Assembly: GCA_015062605.1 (NCBI GenBank)
Contig: SUUI01000014.1
Location: 1-49,886, forward strand
Source: Eggerthellaceae bacterium
GTDB taxonomy: Bacteria > Actinomycetota > Coriobacteriia > Coriobacteriales > Eggerthellaceae
Length of the DNA stretch: 49,886 bases
Direction: 5' to 3'
Positions 1 to 8,713 of the stretch are shown here, in pieces. The notes under the pieces are model-generated. The model saw only the letters and a list, made by a program, of their open reading frames with translations, did not search any database and had not been told where the DNA came from. The position numbers were made by a program, and so were the translations under genes. Every line of letters begins with the position of its first letter. Position 1 is the first letter of the stretch.

Positions 1-3
1 TAT

Positions 4-405
4 GTGAAGATGTCGCAGCTCGTGGTGCCTTTATACAAGGATCTGATGCAGGATGCCGATTCTCTCGAAAGCATCGGTATTATCACCGATTTGTTCGGCA
101 TTCCAGGCGTTTCCACGATGCTTTCCGCCATTTCCAGTGCCGATCGCGTGCACGATCTCGGTGACACCGTGAAGGATGCGTTTACAGGCGTGGAGATGGA
201 GGCCGAAGACGGCGTGTCGGTCGTGCACAATATCGCCGCGATTTTGGGGCTCGATACGATTGCGGCCATAAGCGAACTGGCCGAGGATGTATCCGATACA
301 CGTGATTCCGTAACGGGCGATGAGGAAGGCAAAACGCACAAGGCCTATAAGGCCGGTGAGGTTGGCAAAGACATCGGTGATGTCATCGGCAGCCTGTTCG
401 GATAG
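4..405 (+). CDS. small hypothetical protein, possibly 5'-truncated
   Basis: A 133-residue reading frame begins with GTG at the window edge. The codon before it is also open, so the true start may lie outside the window and no ribosome binding site can be judged. The protein is acidic, has no obvious signal peptide or transmembrane segment, and ends in a glycine-rich stretch (IGDVIGSLFG). I do not recognise a family. It stops 18 bases before the GTG of the ADP-ribosylglycohydrolase, so the two are probably cotranscribed. That hints at a function tied to ADP-ribose turnover, but it is only context. Confidence 0.55.
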   Translation: MKMSQLVVPLYKDLMQDADSLESIGIITDLFGIPGVSTMLSAISSADRVHDLGDTVKDAFTGVEMEAEDGVSVVHNIAAILGLDTIAAISELAEDVSDTRDSVTGDEEGKTHKAYKAGEVGKDIGDVIGSLFG

Positions 406-423
406 ACGGATGAGGAGTTGTAC

Positions 424-1260
424 GTGGGCACTCTCAGAGATGCGGTTTATGGTGCAGCTATAGGCGATGCGCTCGGCGTTCCGTTCGAATTCAAGGCCCG
501 CGATTCATTCGAATGCTCCGACATGGTGGGGCAGGGCACATACGGTTTACCTGCCGGAACGTTCTCGGACGATACGTCCATGATGCTTGCCACATGCGAT
601 AGCATCCGCGAGCTAGCCGGACGCATCGATACGGATGACATGCGCGAACGTTTTAGGCACTGGTGGCGCAACGGAGCATATACAGCGGATGGGTCGTGCT
701 TCGATATCGGCAATACGACAGCCATAGCGCTCGATGAGGGGTACGGCTGTTCGGGCGAACGCGATAACGGCAATGGCTCGCTCATGCGCATCGCGCCGCT
801 CGCGTATTGCGATGCAAACGATGATGCTGTGCGAGCTGTTTCCGCCATCACGCATGCGCATCGCGTTTCCACTGAATCGTGCGTGTTTTTCGTTGAGCTC
901 CTGCGCCGCATCATCAACGGCGACATCACGGATGTCCTTTCGATGGAAGAGGTTGTTTGCGAGTTGAAGCCCACAGGCGAAAGCTTCGCTTTCCTCGATA
1001 CCGTGGTTACTTGGCAACGAGGTGAAGTGCGTTCGAGCGGATTCGTGTTGGATACGCTTGGCGCGGCGCTTTGGTGTTTTGCCAATACCGATAGTTATGC
1101 CGATTGCGTGCTGGCAGCGGTGAATCTCGGTAGCGATACCGATACGACTGCGTGCGTGGCTGGCGCGCTCGCTGGCGCATTCTATGGCATCGACGCTATT
1201 CCTGCGCGGTGGATGGAATCGTTGCGGGGCAAAGAGATAATCGAGGCGTGTTTGTTCTAA
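424..1260 (+). CDS. ADP-ribosylglycohydrolase (DraG/ARH-like)
   Basis: A 278-residue all-alpha hydrolase expected to remove ADP-ribose from a protein, nucleic acid or small molecule in the cytoplasm. The N-terminus has the family signature GAAIGDALGVPFE. FSDDTSM follows, with paired aspartates for the dinuclear metal site, then NGNGSLMR mid-protein and GSDTDTTA near the C-terminus, which supplies the second metal-binding set. A TTG six bases upstream is in frame, but GAGGAG at 412-417 sits correctly only for the GTG at 424. The 3' end overlaps the convergent TetR gene by three bases. The ADP-ribosylated target is unknown; no ADP-ribosyltransferase is visible in the window. Confidence 0.9.
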   Translation: MGTLRDAVYGAAIGDALGVPFEFKARDSFECSDMVGQGTYGLPAGTFSDDTSMMLATCDSIRELAGRIDTDDMRERFRHWWRNGAYTADGSCFDIGNTTAIALDEGYGCSGERDNGNGSLMRIAPLAYCDANDDAVRAVSAITHAHRVSTESCVFFVELLRRIINGDITDVLSMEEVVCELKPTGESFAFLDTVVTWQRGEVRSSGFVLDTLGAALWCFANTDSYADCVLAAVNLGSDTDTTACVAGALAGAFYGIDAIPARWMESLRGKEIIEACLF

Positions 1261-1844
1261 ACGCGCCTCTCGAGCGGGTAGATGCCGTTTCTTGCAGAGT
1301 CCTCGACGATTTTGGAAACCGCTTCCACGGGTTCCTTGCAGCCGTTCTTGAGCCAAAACGTGTATAGAGAGAGTGCTCCGGCGAGTGCGTAGCGCAAACG
1401 CGCAAGCGCAAGGACGTTCGCCAACTGCCCTGCATCTACTTCTTTTGCGAGTCCCGTATTGACGACGGCGGGGCCAAGCGTGTTTGCGATGATGTCGATC
1501 ATCTCATCGGTCGAAAGATTGTCAGCGAGGTGCGTCCACACATCGATGTTCTCTTCGAACATCGCATTCGCCTCTTGAAGCATAGGGTGAAGACGCTCTT
1601 CGATGGGTAGATAAGAATGCCTTTTGAAGACCTTGAGTACACGCTCTAAATGTTGCTGGATGAAGCTGTTGACTAAAGCGTTGATGGATGGGTAATGCAA
1701 ATAGAAGGTCTTGCGGTCGATGTTCGCCTTGCGTGCAAGCGCGGAGATGCTGATCGTATCGATGCTCTGTACGGCGATGAGCTCGCCGAATGCATCCATG
1801 ATTGCCTTGCGGGTACGTATGACGCGACGGTCTGTTCTGCTCAT
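1257..1844 (-). CDS. TetR/AcrR family transcriptional regulator
   Basis: A 195-residue one-component regulator. The N-terminal third holds a TetR helix-turn-helix, with ISALARKANIDRKTFYLHY as the recognition segment. The rest is a helical ligand-binding and dimerisation domain without a familiar signature. An open frame extends upstream, but the ATG at 1844 starts the normal TetR N-terminus (SRTDRRVIRTRKAI). It is also downstream of a good sigma-70-type promoter at 1881-1909, which the longer form would overlap. It may control itself or the ATPase gene upstream on the same strand. The ligand is unknown. Confidence 0.88.
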   Translation of the reverse strand: MSRTDRRVIRTRKAIMDAFGELIAVQSIDTISISALARKANIDRKTFYLHYPSINALVNSFIQQHLERVLKVFKRHSYLPIEERLHPMLQEANAMFEENIDVWTHLADNLSTDEMIDIIANTLGPAVVNTGLAKEVDAGQLANVLALARLRYALAGALSLYTFWLKNGCKEPVEAVSKIVEDSARNGIYPLERRV

Positions 1845-1880
1845 AAGGGTTACTCGATTCTCTCGATAATGTGCGAATTT

Positions 1881-1909
1881 ACTATAATCCACACATGTAG
1901 AAGAATCAA
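1881..1909 (-). promoter_or_regulatory. promoter of the TetR gene with nearby repeats
   Basis: On the minus strand, TTGATT (1904-1909) and TATAGT (1881-1886) are separated by 17 bases. TGTAGA occurs at 1896-1901 and 1914-1919 on the plus strand, overlapping and flanking the -35 box. These copies could be operator half-sites for the regulator itself; that role is inferred. Confidence 0.55.
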
Positions 1910-2008
1910 CAATTGTAGATAAATTTGCACAACATGATGTGTCGTTAATGCCTGAGTTGAACTTTCCCTGCATATGGGATCGAGCGCCGCAATGAAATGT
2001 GGCGCTTA

Positions 2009-3532
2009 TCAATTGCGCCTAACCGGCAGCCAGACGTTATGGATGATTTGGTTGTCGGCCAAAGTTTCAGGCATGTCGGGGTCATCGGGTTTTGGTTTGC
2101 AATCGACGTCAAGCGTTAAAAGACGCTGCTCGTTATCGAGCAATACGCGGGCAAGCGGGTGATAACGCCTGATATTAGCGACTTCGCGTTCGTCCACGTT
2201 GAGCTGGCGAGCCATCAGGGTGGTATCCGAACTACCAATGGGATAGGTGATAACGGTTCCGACGTTTCCGAGGATGGCATCAAGCAGCTTGCTGCTTTCA
2301 CGGCCTGCATGGGTATCGAACGTGCTCATTTGCGCGAGGTTCTGAAATGCAAGCGTGAATCCGACGTGATACTTGCGCGCTTCGGCGAGAAACGATGCGA
2401 ATTCAAGGCTTGCCTGCTCACCGAATTCATCGACGTACACGAAGAACGGGTCGAGGTCTTGTGTCTTTCGTTTCGATGCGGAGCAGATGCCGAAATAACC
2501 GCCGTCATCTAAGGCTCCTCGAGCAAGAATGGCGTCTTTTAGCTGCATGAGCAGCCATGTGCGTAACAGCGCAGCGGCATCGTGCCCGATGCGATGCTCG
2601 GGGATGATTGCCACGAGTATCTTCCCTTCATCGACGATTTGCTTGATGTCGATGGTCTTCTTACCCGGGCCGAAGATGTTCTTCAGCACGCGATCGCAGA
2701 AGAACGGATCGAGCTTGCTTAAGAACCATTGCACTTTGTCATCCGCATCAATCGAACGGCGCGAGCTCGCTTCGAGCTTCCATTGATCATAGAGGTGCTT
2801 GCTTGTGAGCTTGGGAAGAAACAACCTTACGTAGTCGGGGTCTGTGTACATGCGCTCGATCAGCCCTATATGGGGGTGATTTGCGAGTTGTTCCCGCGAT
2901 GCGGGAACGCGTGGGGCCGCCTCAGTCTGCGTGTTCGTTCCGCATACGGCCACAAGAAAGCCGGGGTCGAGCATCGTTTCAAGGGCGAGGCGTGCCATCT
3001 GGTCGAATCTGGGTCCCGCCCATTCGTGATAGCACTGGCTTTTCAGCAGCTGGATGCAATCGCTCACTGCCTTTGAGGTCGCTGCCTTGTCAGTGGGTTC
3101 CACATCGAGCGGATTCAAGCAGGGCAAAACGCGGGCATTGGTCGGATCGAGGATGATCACATCGTCGATCCGCTCCTTTGGGACGCACATGAGCGGATAG
3201 AGCGCATCCTCCTCATGGGCTGCGATAATGGCGACGCCGGCTCCGTTTCGGATGTCCTCGCGTTCCATCTGCATGATGTGGTTTGATTTGCCGCTGCCCG
3301 TACGGCCGATGATGGCCGTATGGCGGAAACGGTCCTCGTTGAATTGGAACACGGTGCGCCCGTCGACTTTGCCGAGCGTGATGCCGAAGGAGAGGTTCTC
3401 GGCCAGTAATTGCCCTTCGGGGCAATGTTTGTCAAAGGGGTTTTCGCTGTTCGCATCCAAACCCGATATGGCATCGGCATTTTCATCGACATGGTCGATT
3501 CTGCCGAGGGATTTATGATTGTTCGTAGACAT
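2009..3532 (-). CDS. VirD4/TraG-like (HerA-FtsK superfamily) ATPase, orphan
   Basis: A 507-residue P-loop ATPase of the conjugative coupling-protein/HerA superfamily. Walker A is GRTGSGKS at about residues 75-82 and Walker B is FFVYVDEFGE in the C-terminal half. A TraD/VirD4-like tail follows (GNVGTVITYPIGSSDTTLMARQLN in two runs, TLMARQLN being typical). No membrane helices are visible, unlike true VirD4 proteins. The start at 3532 has an AAAGGA site seven bases away; a longer TTG frame to 3733 has no family similarity. There is no relaxase, type IV secretion gene, integrase or repeat boundary nearby. It may be a relic of an integrative element or a stand-alone DNA-handling ATPase. Confidence 0.85.
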   Translation of the reverse strand: MSTNNHKSLGRIDHVDENADAISGLDANSENPFDKHCPEGQLLAENLSFGITLGKVDGRTVFQFNEDRFRHTAIIGRTGSGKSNHIMQMEREDIRNGAGVAIIAAHEEDALYPLMCVPKERIDDVIILDPTNARVLPCLNPLDVEPTDKAATSKAVSDCIQLLKSQCYHEWAGPRFDQMARLALETMLDPGFLVAVCGTNTQTEAAPRVPASREQLANHPHIGLIERMYTDPDYVRLFLPKLTSKHLYDQWKLEASSRRSIDADDKVQWFLSKLDPFFCDRVLKNIFGPGKKTIDIKQIVDEGKILVAIIPEHRIGHDAAALLRTWLLMQLKDAILARGALDDGGYFGICSASKRKTQDLDPFFVYVDEFGEQASLEFASFLAEARKYHVGFTLAFQNLAQMSTFDTHAGRESSKLLDAILGNVGTVITYPIGSSDTTLMARQLNVDEREVANIRRYHPLARVLLDNEQRLLTLDVDCKPKPDDPDMPETLADNQIIHNVWLPVRRN

Positions 3533-4023
3533 GCATCTTCCTTTCTTTCCATTTCGTTCATCTGCACAGACGATGAAGTTTTCGGACGGTTGGATGGTTG
3601 TCTGCAGATTTCTGTGCTTGTCACCGTATGCGCGATGCCCTTTACGTATCAGCTCGCTAGGTTGGCTGCCGGGGGACTCTATGCGGCTCCGGCCCCGCAT
3701 TCGGGATGTTCGTTTCAGATATGCGGTTGTCAAAGAGCAACATGGCTTTTAAGGCATGCGCATACGCGCACGCCGAAAGAGGGCGCACTACTCCCAAGCC
3801 ATGCTGTCTTTCCTGATTTGATTCGAGATATTCAGATGATCCCGAGTGATTTCGGGCGAAGGAGATTCTACGGTAAAGCGCTTTTCTGGTCAAGGAGAAA
3901 AAGTTGATTTCAACTGGGTTTTCAATAATGGTCTCGGTGTGTTTCAGCATGCGCATCTATTATCTGCGCGCTATACTTCCACCGTCGGATCTGCAAGAGA
4001 TGCGTTCTAAAGGGAGATAGGCG
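3533..4023. other. non-coding gap
   Basis: This 490-base stretch lies between the divergent ATPase gene and the unknown plus-strand gene. Open frames inside it have no family similarity and poor start contexts. It presumably carries promoters for both sides; I could not place a convincing one. Confidence 0.5.
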
Positions 4024-4959
4024 ATGGACGAGGTGAAGCTTAATGCGGCCCTTGCCAGAATCAATGAGTTCAAAAACGCCGTGCTTCGACAATATACGGC
4101 AGGCCTATTGAGCGATAACGAGCTTGATATGCAGCTTTACGAGCTGCAGGTTGCGTACCGTGAAGCGCTTCGCGAATTGGGTCTTCGCGATGTGCATGCG
4201 AGGAATCGCGACACCATGAAACGCTATGAGCTCGATTACCGTCTGTGGGCTTTTGGGAAAAAACCGGACGCAGCCGATGGTGAGCCGTGGCTTCTCCGGC
4301 TTGAAGGGGAATCCGAGGCATCATCCGATGAGCGTGCTGCGCTTTTCATTCTTGCGAAAGACGCCCTCCTTGAGATATTTGCATTCGACTTCCCACCAGA
4401 TGATATAGAGAAACCCGTGCGGCATCTTAGGGTGTACGACAACGGCACAAGGGTTATCGTGCCGTTTGACTGTGTGGATGATGGCGGGCTTTTGGCCTGC
4501 GATGACCCACGCGGGAAACGCTTTTTTCTCACGGCTTCCAATGGCTTGCATGCGATGATAGAAATCGATGAAGGTGCGGGGCTGGATTACCGGCCTTCGT
4601 GGAAGGCGGGTTCGCAATACCGCGGGCTGATTGCCGTTGAGGGGTATACGGTAGAGGGGCTTCATAGCAAAGGGGCGGTCAATATTGCTCATGGAAAGAT
4701 CGATTCTGTGAGCTATACCAATTCACGCTGGGTATGGCACGATGATGCGCATATTCGGATGATTTGCGATGAGGAAGAAATCGAAGCTACCGATGCGGTA
4801 AGCATCTTAACGAGGCAAGGAGAGCGAAACGAAGAGGCTTTCCGGGGCTATCCAAGATGGCAGGCTTGCTTTGCGTGGGAGCGCAAGCATCCGCCCAGGC
4901 TGCTCTCTCCAAGTCGAAAAGAATATATCGACGCGCTTCTTAAAGAGGTGGGTTCTTAA
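4024..4959 (+). CDS. hypothetical protein, 311 aa
   Basis: An intact gene with ATG preceded by GGGAGATAGG. I do not recognise the family. The first 60 residues are predicted helical (KLNAALARINEFKNAVLRQY, then a leucine-rich stretch). The rest is rich in Trp, Asp and beta-type sequence (RVIVPFDCVDDGGLLAC, then SVSYTNSRWVWHDDAHIRM). There is no signal peptide or membrane segment, so it is probably cytoplasmic. It stands alone and ends just before a strong bidirectional terminator shared with the HIT gene. Confidence 0.75.
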   Translation: MDEVKLNAALARINEFKNAVLRQYTAGLLSDNELDMQLYELQVAYREALRELGLRDVHARNRDTMKRYELDYRLWAFGKKPDAADGEPWLLRLEGESEASSDERAALFILAKDALLEIFAFDFPPDDIEKPVRHLRVYDNGTRVIVPFDCVDDGGLLACDDPRGKRFFLTASNGLHAMIEIDEGAGLDYRPSWKAGSQYRGLIAVEGYTVEGLHSKGAVNIAHGKIDSVSYTNSRWVWHDDAHIRMICDEEEIEATDAVSILTRQGERNEEAFRGYPRWQACFAWERKHPPRLLSPSRKEYIDALLKEVGS

Positions 4960-4968
4960 ACGCATGGG

Positions 4969-5008
4969 AATAAGCGAGGCACCGGGAAACCCCGGTGCCT
5001 CGCTTATT
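4969..5008. terminator. bidirectional intrinsic terminator
   Basis: A perfect 18-bp inverted repeat (arms 4969-4986 and 4991-5008, loop AAAC), starting AATAAGCGAGG and ending CCTCGCTTATT. It sits between the convergent 3' ends of the 311-aa gene and the HIT gene. A/T-rich ends on both sides let it act in both directions. Confidence 0.88.
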
Positions 5009-5029
5009 GATGGTATGGCGCTTATTTGC

Positions 5030-5572
5030 CTAGCCGAGGCGCTGCGAGCCCTCGAACGTGAAGCGGCCGAGTTTGACGCCACCTAAGATGTGCACGTGCA
5101 GATGCGGTTGCGTTGCTGCTGAATCGGGACCGGTGTTGATGACCGAACGGTAGCCGGATTCATAAACGCCCTTGATCTTGGCGACCTCGGGGACAACCTT
5201 CCACAGCTTGCCCAAAAGCTCGGCGGGAACGTCGTCTTGCAGGCTCTCGTAGTGCTTTTTGGGGATGACGAGCGTATGGATCGGGCACTCGGGCTCGATG
5301 TCGTCGAATGCGAGGAAATCCTCGTCTTCATACACGACGTTGGTGGGAATTTCACCGGATACGAGTTTGCAGAACAGGCAGTCGTCCATGATGGTTCCTT
5401 TCGTTTCGTTGTCGGTTTTCGGCTGGTCGTTGGTCGTCGCCGGATCGTCAAGCTCGCCGAGTTCATTTGCTTCAGCGGAGGTTTCGGCCTCGTTCGGATT
5501 CTTGGGCGACTTCTTGATGCGGGAGACAACCGCGTCATAGATATCGCAGAAGATGCACCTATCCAAATCCAT
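5030..5572 (-). CDS. HIT family nucleotide hydrolase with N-terminal extension
   Basis: A histidine-triad hydrolase or transferase acting on nucleotide phosphoramidates or dinucleoside polyphosphates in the cytoplasm. The catalytic motif QPHLHVHILGG lies near the C-terminus. The HIT domain proper begins at Met62 (5389) with MDDCLFCKLVSGEIP, the normal start of 110-120-residue HIT proteins, and that ATG has AAAGGA upstream. The longer start at 5572 has an even better site (AGGAGG, about five bases spacing) and opens with MDLDRCIFCDIYDA, which mimics the HIT N-terminus, followed by a charged linker. Either two isoforms are made or a second CxxC motif was duplicated onto the front. Confidence 0.9.
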   Translation of the reverse strand: MDLDRCIFCDIYDAVVSRIKKSPKNPNEAETSAEANELGELDDPATTNDQPKTDNETKGTIMDDCLFCKLVSGEIPTNVVYEDEDFLAFDDIEPECPIHTLVIPKKHYESLQDDVPAELLGKLWKVVPEVAKIKGVYESGYRSVINTGPDSAATQPHLHVHILGGVKLGRFTFEGSQRLG

Positions 5573-5832
5573 GGTGGCCTCCTATAACGAGTCTTCTTCA
5601 GCCGCATCTTTCGCAAGGTACTCTAACATTGTATATCTGCCTTGCGTGCGTGACCATATCTGCTTCGCGGATGCATACGATGCGGCAGGTGTTCGGAATG
5701 GGAAAGGGCATAGCATCCAAATGAATTGAGAATTACGGATTCTGCTATCTTTCCTGACTGGCCTCCTTCGAATTAGCAGCATTCTCAATGCTTGGATTTT
5801 GCTAGCTGAACTTGCATTTTGTTGCGCAGCGT

Positions 5833-5862
5833 TTGACACTTGTTCACCTCGTCAAATACAAT
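5833..5862 (+). promoter_or_regulatory. promoter of the riboswitch-controlled operon
   Basis: TTGACA (5833-5838) and TACAAT (5857-5862) are 18 bases apart. Transcription would start near 5869, just before the cobalamin aptamer. Confidence 0.6.
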
Positions 5863-5884
5863 GACCTCCGTATGTTGATAACCG

Positions 5885-6065
5885 AATGCTGGGCAGTTGC
5901 GTAGGGGTGCCGCAAGGTACATCACGCGGCAGGGGAATCGGGTGTAATTCCCGAGCAAGGGACATTGCCGTAAGAGTCGGAATGCCTGTCCTGCTCAGAC
6001 GCTAGATGGCTCTGTGAACCCCGGAGTAGTGTTCCTTAAGAAGTGGTTGCACGGCTCGCGCGCGA
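5885..6065 (+). promoter_or_regulatory. cobalamin riboswitch
   Basis: The leader has the B12-box-like core of adenosyl- or methylcobalamin aptamers: GGGGAATCGGGTGTAATTCC (5931 onward), then GGGACATTGCCGTAAGAG and GGAATGCCTGTCC. A TGCCGC/GCGGCA hairpin lies just before the core, as expected for P2-P3. It sits between a good promoter and an intrinsic terminator upstream of the NEAT-like/ExbB operon. It therefore most likely turns that operon off when corrinoid is plentiful. Exact ends are approximate. Confidence 0.8.
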
Positions 6066-6094
6066 GCGCGCGAAGGCAATCGTGCTTCTTCGCT

Positions 6095-6125
6095 AACGCG
6101 TCCGGTCAGGGCGCGTTTTTTATTT
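6095..6125 (+). terminator. riboswitch terminator
   Basis: AACGCG (6095-6100) pairs with CGCGTT (6112-6117), with the inner CC/GG pairs extending the stem, and a run of T follows. It lies after the aptamer and 110 bases before the first gene. The GC-rich CGCGCGCGAGCGCGCG stretch just upstream could form the competing antiterminator. Confidence 0.75.
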
Positions 6126-6237
6126 GGCTGATTCGGTTACGCAATGCGCGATGTGATGATATCTTGCGTGTGCTCGTCGTCTGATCGAGACGATACGATG
6201 CTTTCACGGAGGTTTGGGTGTTGAAGGAGTTGGAAAG

Positions 6238-8694
6238 ATGAGAAGGGAATCATCGATGGGTTCGTCAAAGATGATTCAAGCGTGGGCGCGCGCAGCGCTC
6301 GCCGCTGCACTTGCATTCGGCTTGATGCTTGCGCCAACGGCGCTTGCGGATCCTGCGACCGCGACGATAGATAGCGTGCGAACGGCGATCGCAGCGCTCG
6401 AGGTCGATCCGGCATCGTTTACCGCGGATGACAAGGCCGCAGTCGAAGCGGTTTGGGCGGATTACCAGGCGTTGAGCGACGAGGATAAGGCAACGCTCGA
6501 TGCAGAAAGCCATCCAAGCGCCGGTCAATCGTTGGGTCGTGTCCTCGAAAGCGCGCTGTGGTCCGTCAAGTCATTCGATATCGATGACAGTACTACGCTT
6601 GCGGATGGCACCTACTCCACGACGTCGACTCCAGCAGTGAGCTCGGAGTCCAATAAGGGCAAGAGCACGTCTTCTCGTGTTAGGAATTGGTGGGTAGAGA
6701 AGGTCGTCGTCCAGGACGGCAAGGCTACGGCCTACATCTACGTTACCAGCGGCACTGCCGCTGACAACAAACTGACCTCGTATCCGAGTGTCTGGGTTGG
6801 TGGAGAAACTATTCCGAGGGAGTCGGACAGCACGTATCCGATACCTGTCGACCTAAACGGCGATACATACTTCGCTGGCATTTCGAGCACTATGCCCTAT
6901 CCGATCATGTATGAGCTGAAAACCGAAATCGCCGAGCCTGCTGCTCCTGAAGAGGATTTCATCGAGCTCGACGTGGAGAATAAGGCGGATGGCTTGACTG
7001 CCGGTAATGCTTCCGCTGCGGTTGAAGAAAGCGGTTCGGTCGAACTTTCTGTTGATTTGGAAGGCGCATCGGTTGACTACATGTTCCTCGGCAACCTTGC
7101 GCAGGCGCTAGCGGCAGGCGATGACCTTTCCGCATGGATTGCCGGTGAGCCTCAAGAGGACGGAACGATGCGTTTCGTCATCCCAACGGCGTATAATGCG
7201 TTGCTCGTTCCATTTGCCGTTATTAACGCTGATGACGTCGATGACAGTGCCGAGAAGTTGCACGCATACCAGTTCGAGCTCGACCTTGCTGCGGCAACGC
7301 TCACGCTCGAGCGCTATGACAATGCGTTCGACATTGCGGTTGAGGTTGGCGACGGCGTTGCTCCCGACTTCAATGCAGCTCCGACGGCGAGCGTGCGTGC
7401 CATCGGCGACCCGAATGACAGCATGTTCAAGTGCGTTGTGACCTTGCCGATGAATGATGAGGCGTACGATTACATCGAGTACACGTCGATGATCGAAGGC
7501 GAGCTCGCACCCGCGGGTGCGACGCTTTCGAATGGTTCGTTCCTGCTCGTGTTCGAGAATTCGGCAGGGCAAAAGAGCTTCAGCCTCGGTGAGCCCATCC
7601 AGATGAGCGTCCATCACGTCGATAGCGATTTGTGGCTTGACCGAACGTTGGCAATCGATCTGGCAGGCGGTGTTATCCGCATCGATGGCACAGACGATAG
7701 CGAAAACGTGGCCAAGGCGCTCATAGAGGCTCTTCCGCGCGACCCGATCGACATCAGGAACGACGATGATGGCGCCATCGCGAAGGCGGCTGCAGCCTAT
7801 AACGCACTGCCTGCCGATGTCCAAACGCGTCTCGATGATGAGAAACCTCCGCTGAGCACGACCCCTTACGGTCGCATCCTCGAGAATGCGCAGTGGGCAT
7901 TAGACGCCATGAGCAGTGCGAACGCGTCAACAACGCTGCCAGAAGGCGTGTACACGACTGGTATCGAGTCGTCATACGATTACGGTAAAACCCAGTCCAC
8001 GCGTTCGAAGGCCTTCAACGTGAAGAGCGTCACGGTGAAGGATGGCCTCGCGATTGCGACCATCGAGCACGAGTCCACGACTGACGGCATCATGCATATC
8101 AACGGACGCGAATACGCGAACAATCCGCCCGTGAGCAATAAAGACTATCGTACCTACGATGTGCCGATCGATTTGAATTCAACTACGCATCTCGTGTGGA
8201 AAGCGCAGGATGCGGGAAGCGGCACGACAGGTGTTTCTGTTGAGCTGACGAATGCAATCGATGAGTCCCGCACATCTCCCGACAGTCCGCTGCCGAGCGG
8301 AAGCGATACGAGCTCCGAGGAGTATGAGGCTGTCATCAACGAGTTGCTCGACATCATCGACCAACTGCAAGGACGAGGTTCAAGTGCCGCTCCGTCTGTG
8401 AACCCGAACGGCTCGACTGCGAGCAACAGCTCTGCATTGGCTGCTGCTGCGGCTTCGAGGACCGGTAATACGACCAAGGCGACCACGACAGGGGCGGCAT
8501 CACCCACGGCGCAGGCCTCGCTGGGGAAGGGCTCGCTCGGTTCGAATGGGCTTGGATTCACGGGTGAATCGATGGGCAATGACGATAGCGCGGGCAACGC
8601 ACCGCTCGCTATTCTTGCGGGAATCCTGTGCGCCGCTGCGCTCGGTGCACTCGGTTTCGCATTGCGTTTCGTGCATCGCGAAGATAAGAACTAA
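6238..8694 (+). CDS. surface protein with two NEAT-like modules, membrane anchored
   Basis: An 818-residue exported protein. A signal peptide spans residues 1-37 (cleavage after PTALA) and a C-terminal transmembrane helix lies at about 788-811, followed by a short basic tail. Two copies of one module are visible: a helical lead-in (SLGRVLESALW near 100; YGRILENAQWALDA near 545), then a beta domain with DGTYST or EGVYTT, a DGKAT-type strand and a PIPVDLN-type strand (about 118-232 and 565-673). The middle (235-500) holds two other beta domains I cannot name; residues 690-780 are Ser/Thr/Ala-rich stalk. The beta pattern matches NEAT-like ligand-binding domains at the surface. AAGGAG precedes the ATG by about eight bases. 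It is the first gene after the cobalamin riboswitch, so corrinoid is a plausible ligand (inferred). Confidence 0.8.
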   Translation: MRRESSMGSSKMIQAWARAALAAALAFGLMLAPTALADPATATIDSVRTAIAALEVDPASFTADDKAAVEAVWADYQALSDEDKATLDAESHPSAGQSLGRVLESALWSVKSFDIDDSTTLADGTYSTTSTPAVSSESNKGKSTSSRVRNWWVEKVVVQDGKATAYIYVTSGTAADNKLTSYPSVWVGGETIPRESDSTYPIPVDLNGDTYFAGISSTMPYPIMYELKTEIAEPAAPEEDFIELDVENKADGLTAGNASAAVEESGSVELSVDLEGASVDYMFLGNLAQALAAGDDLSAWIAGEPQEDGTMRFVIPTAYNALLVPFAVINADDVDDSAEKLHAYQFELDLAAATLTLERYDNAFDIAVEVGDGVAPDFNAAPTASVRAIGDPNDSMFKCVVTLPMNDEAYDYIEYTSMIEGELAPAGATLSNGSFLLVFENSAGQKSFSLGEPIQMSVHHVDSDLWLDRTLAIDLAGGVIRIDGTDDSENVAKALIEALPRDPIDIRNDDDGAIAKAAAAYNALPADVQTRLDDEKPPLSTTPYGRILENAQWALDAMSSANASTTLPEGVYTTGIESSYDYGKTQSTRSKAFNVKSVTVKDGLAIATIEHESTTDGIMHINGREYANNPPVSNKDYRTYDVPIDLNSTTHLVWKAQDAGSGTTGVSVELTNAIDESRTSPDSPLPSGSDTSSEEYEAVINELLDIIDQLQGRGSSAAPSVNPNGSTASNSSALAAAAASRTGNTTKATTTGAASPTAQASLGKGSLGSNGLGFTGESMGNDDSAGNAPLAILAGILCAAALGALGFALRFVHREDKN

Positions 8695-8713
8695 CCCAGC
8701 GGTATCGCATACA

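Noticed and set aside
3657-3956. 99-codon minus-strand frame in the gap before the 311-aa gene
   Set aside because: No family similarity, no ribosome site and composition unlike the neighbours.
2009-4023. Integrative conjugative element around the VirD4-like gene
   Set aside because: No relaxase, integrase, tRNA target or flanking direct repeats could be found.
5582-5839. 85-codon minus-strand frame upstream of the HIT gene
   Set aside because: It has a passable GTG start site but no recognisable family, basic low-complexity composition, and overlaps the HIT gene's ribosome site and the promoter of the plus-strand riboswitch. Kept out as probably non-coding, though not fully excluded.
5885-6125. 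tRNA or other structured RNA gene
   Set aside because: The conserved B12-box pattern and following terminator fit a cobalamin riboswitch better; no cloverleaf was seen.
8546-8713. Upstream extension of the second NEAT-like protein
   Set aside because: It would overlap the previous gene by 149 bases and bury the signal peptide inside the chain.
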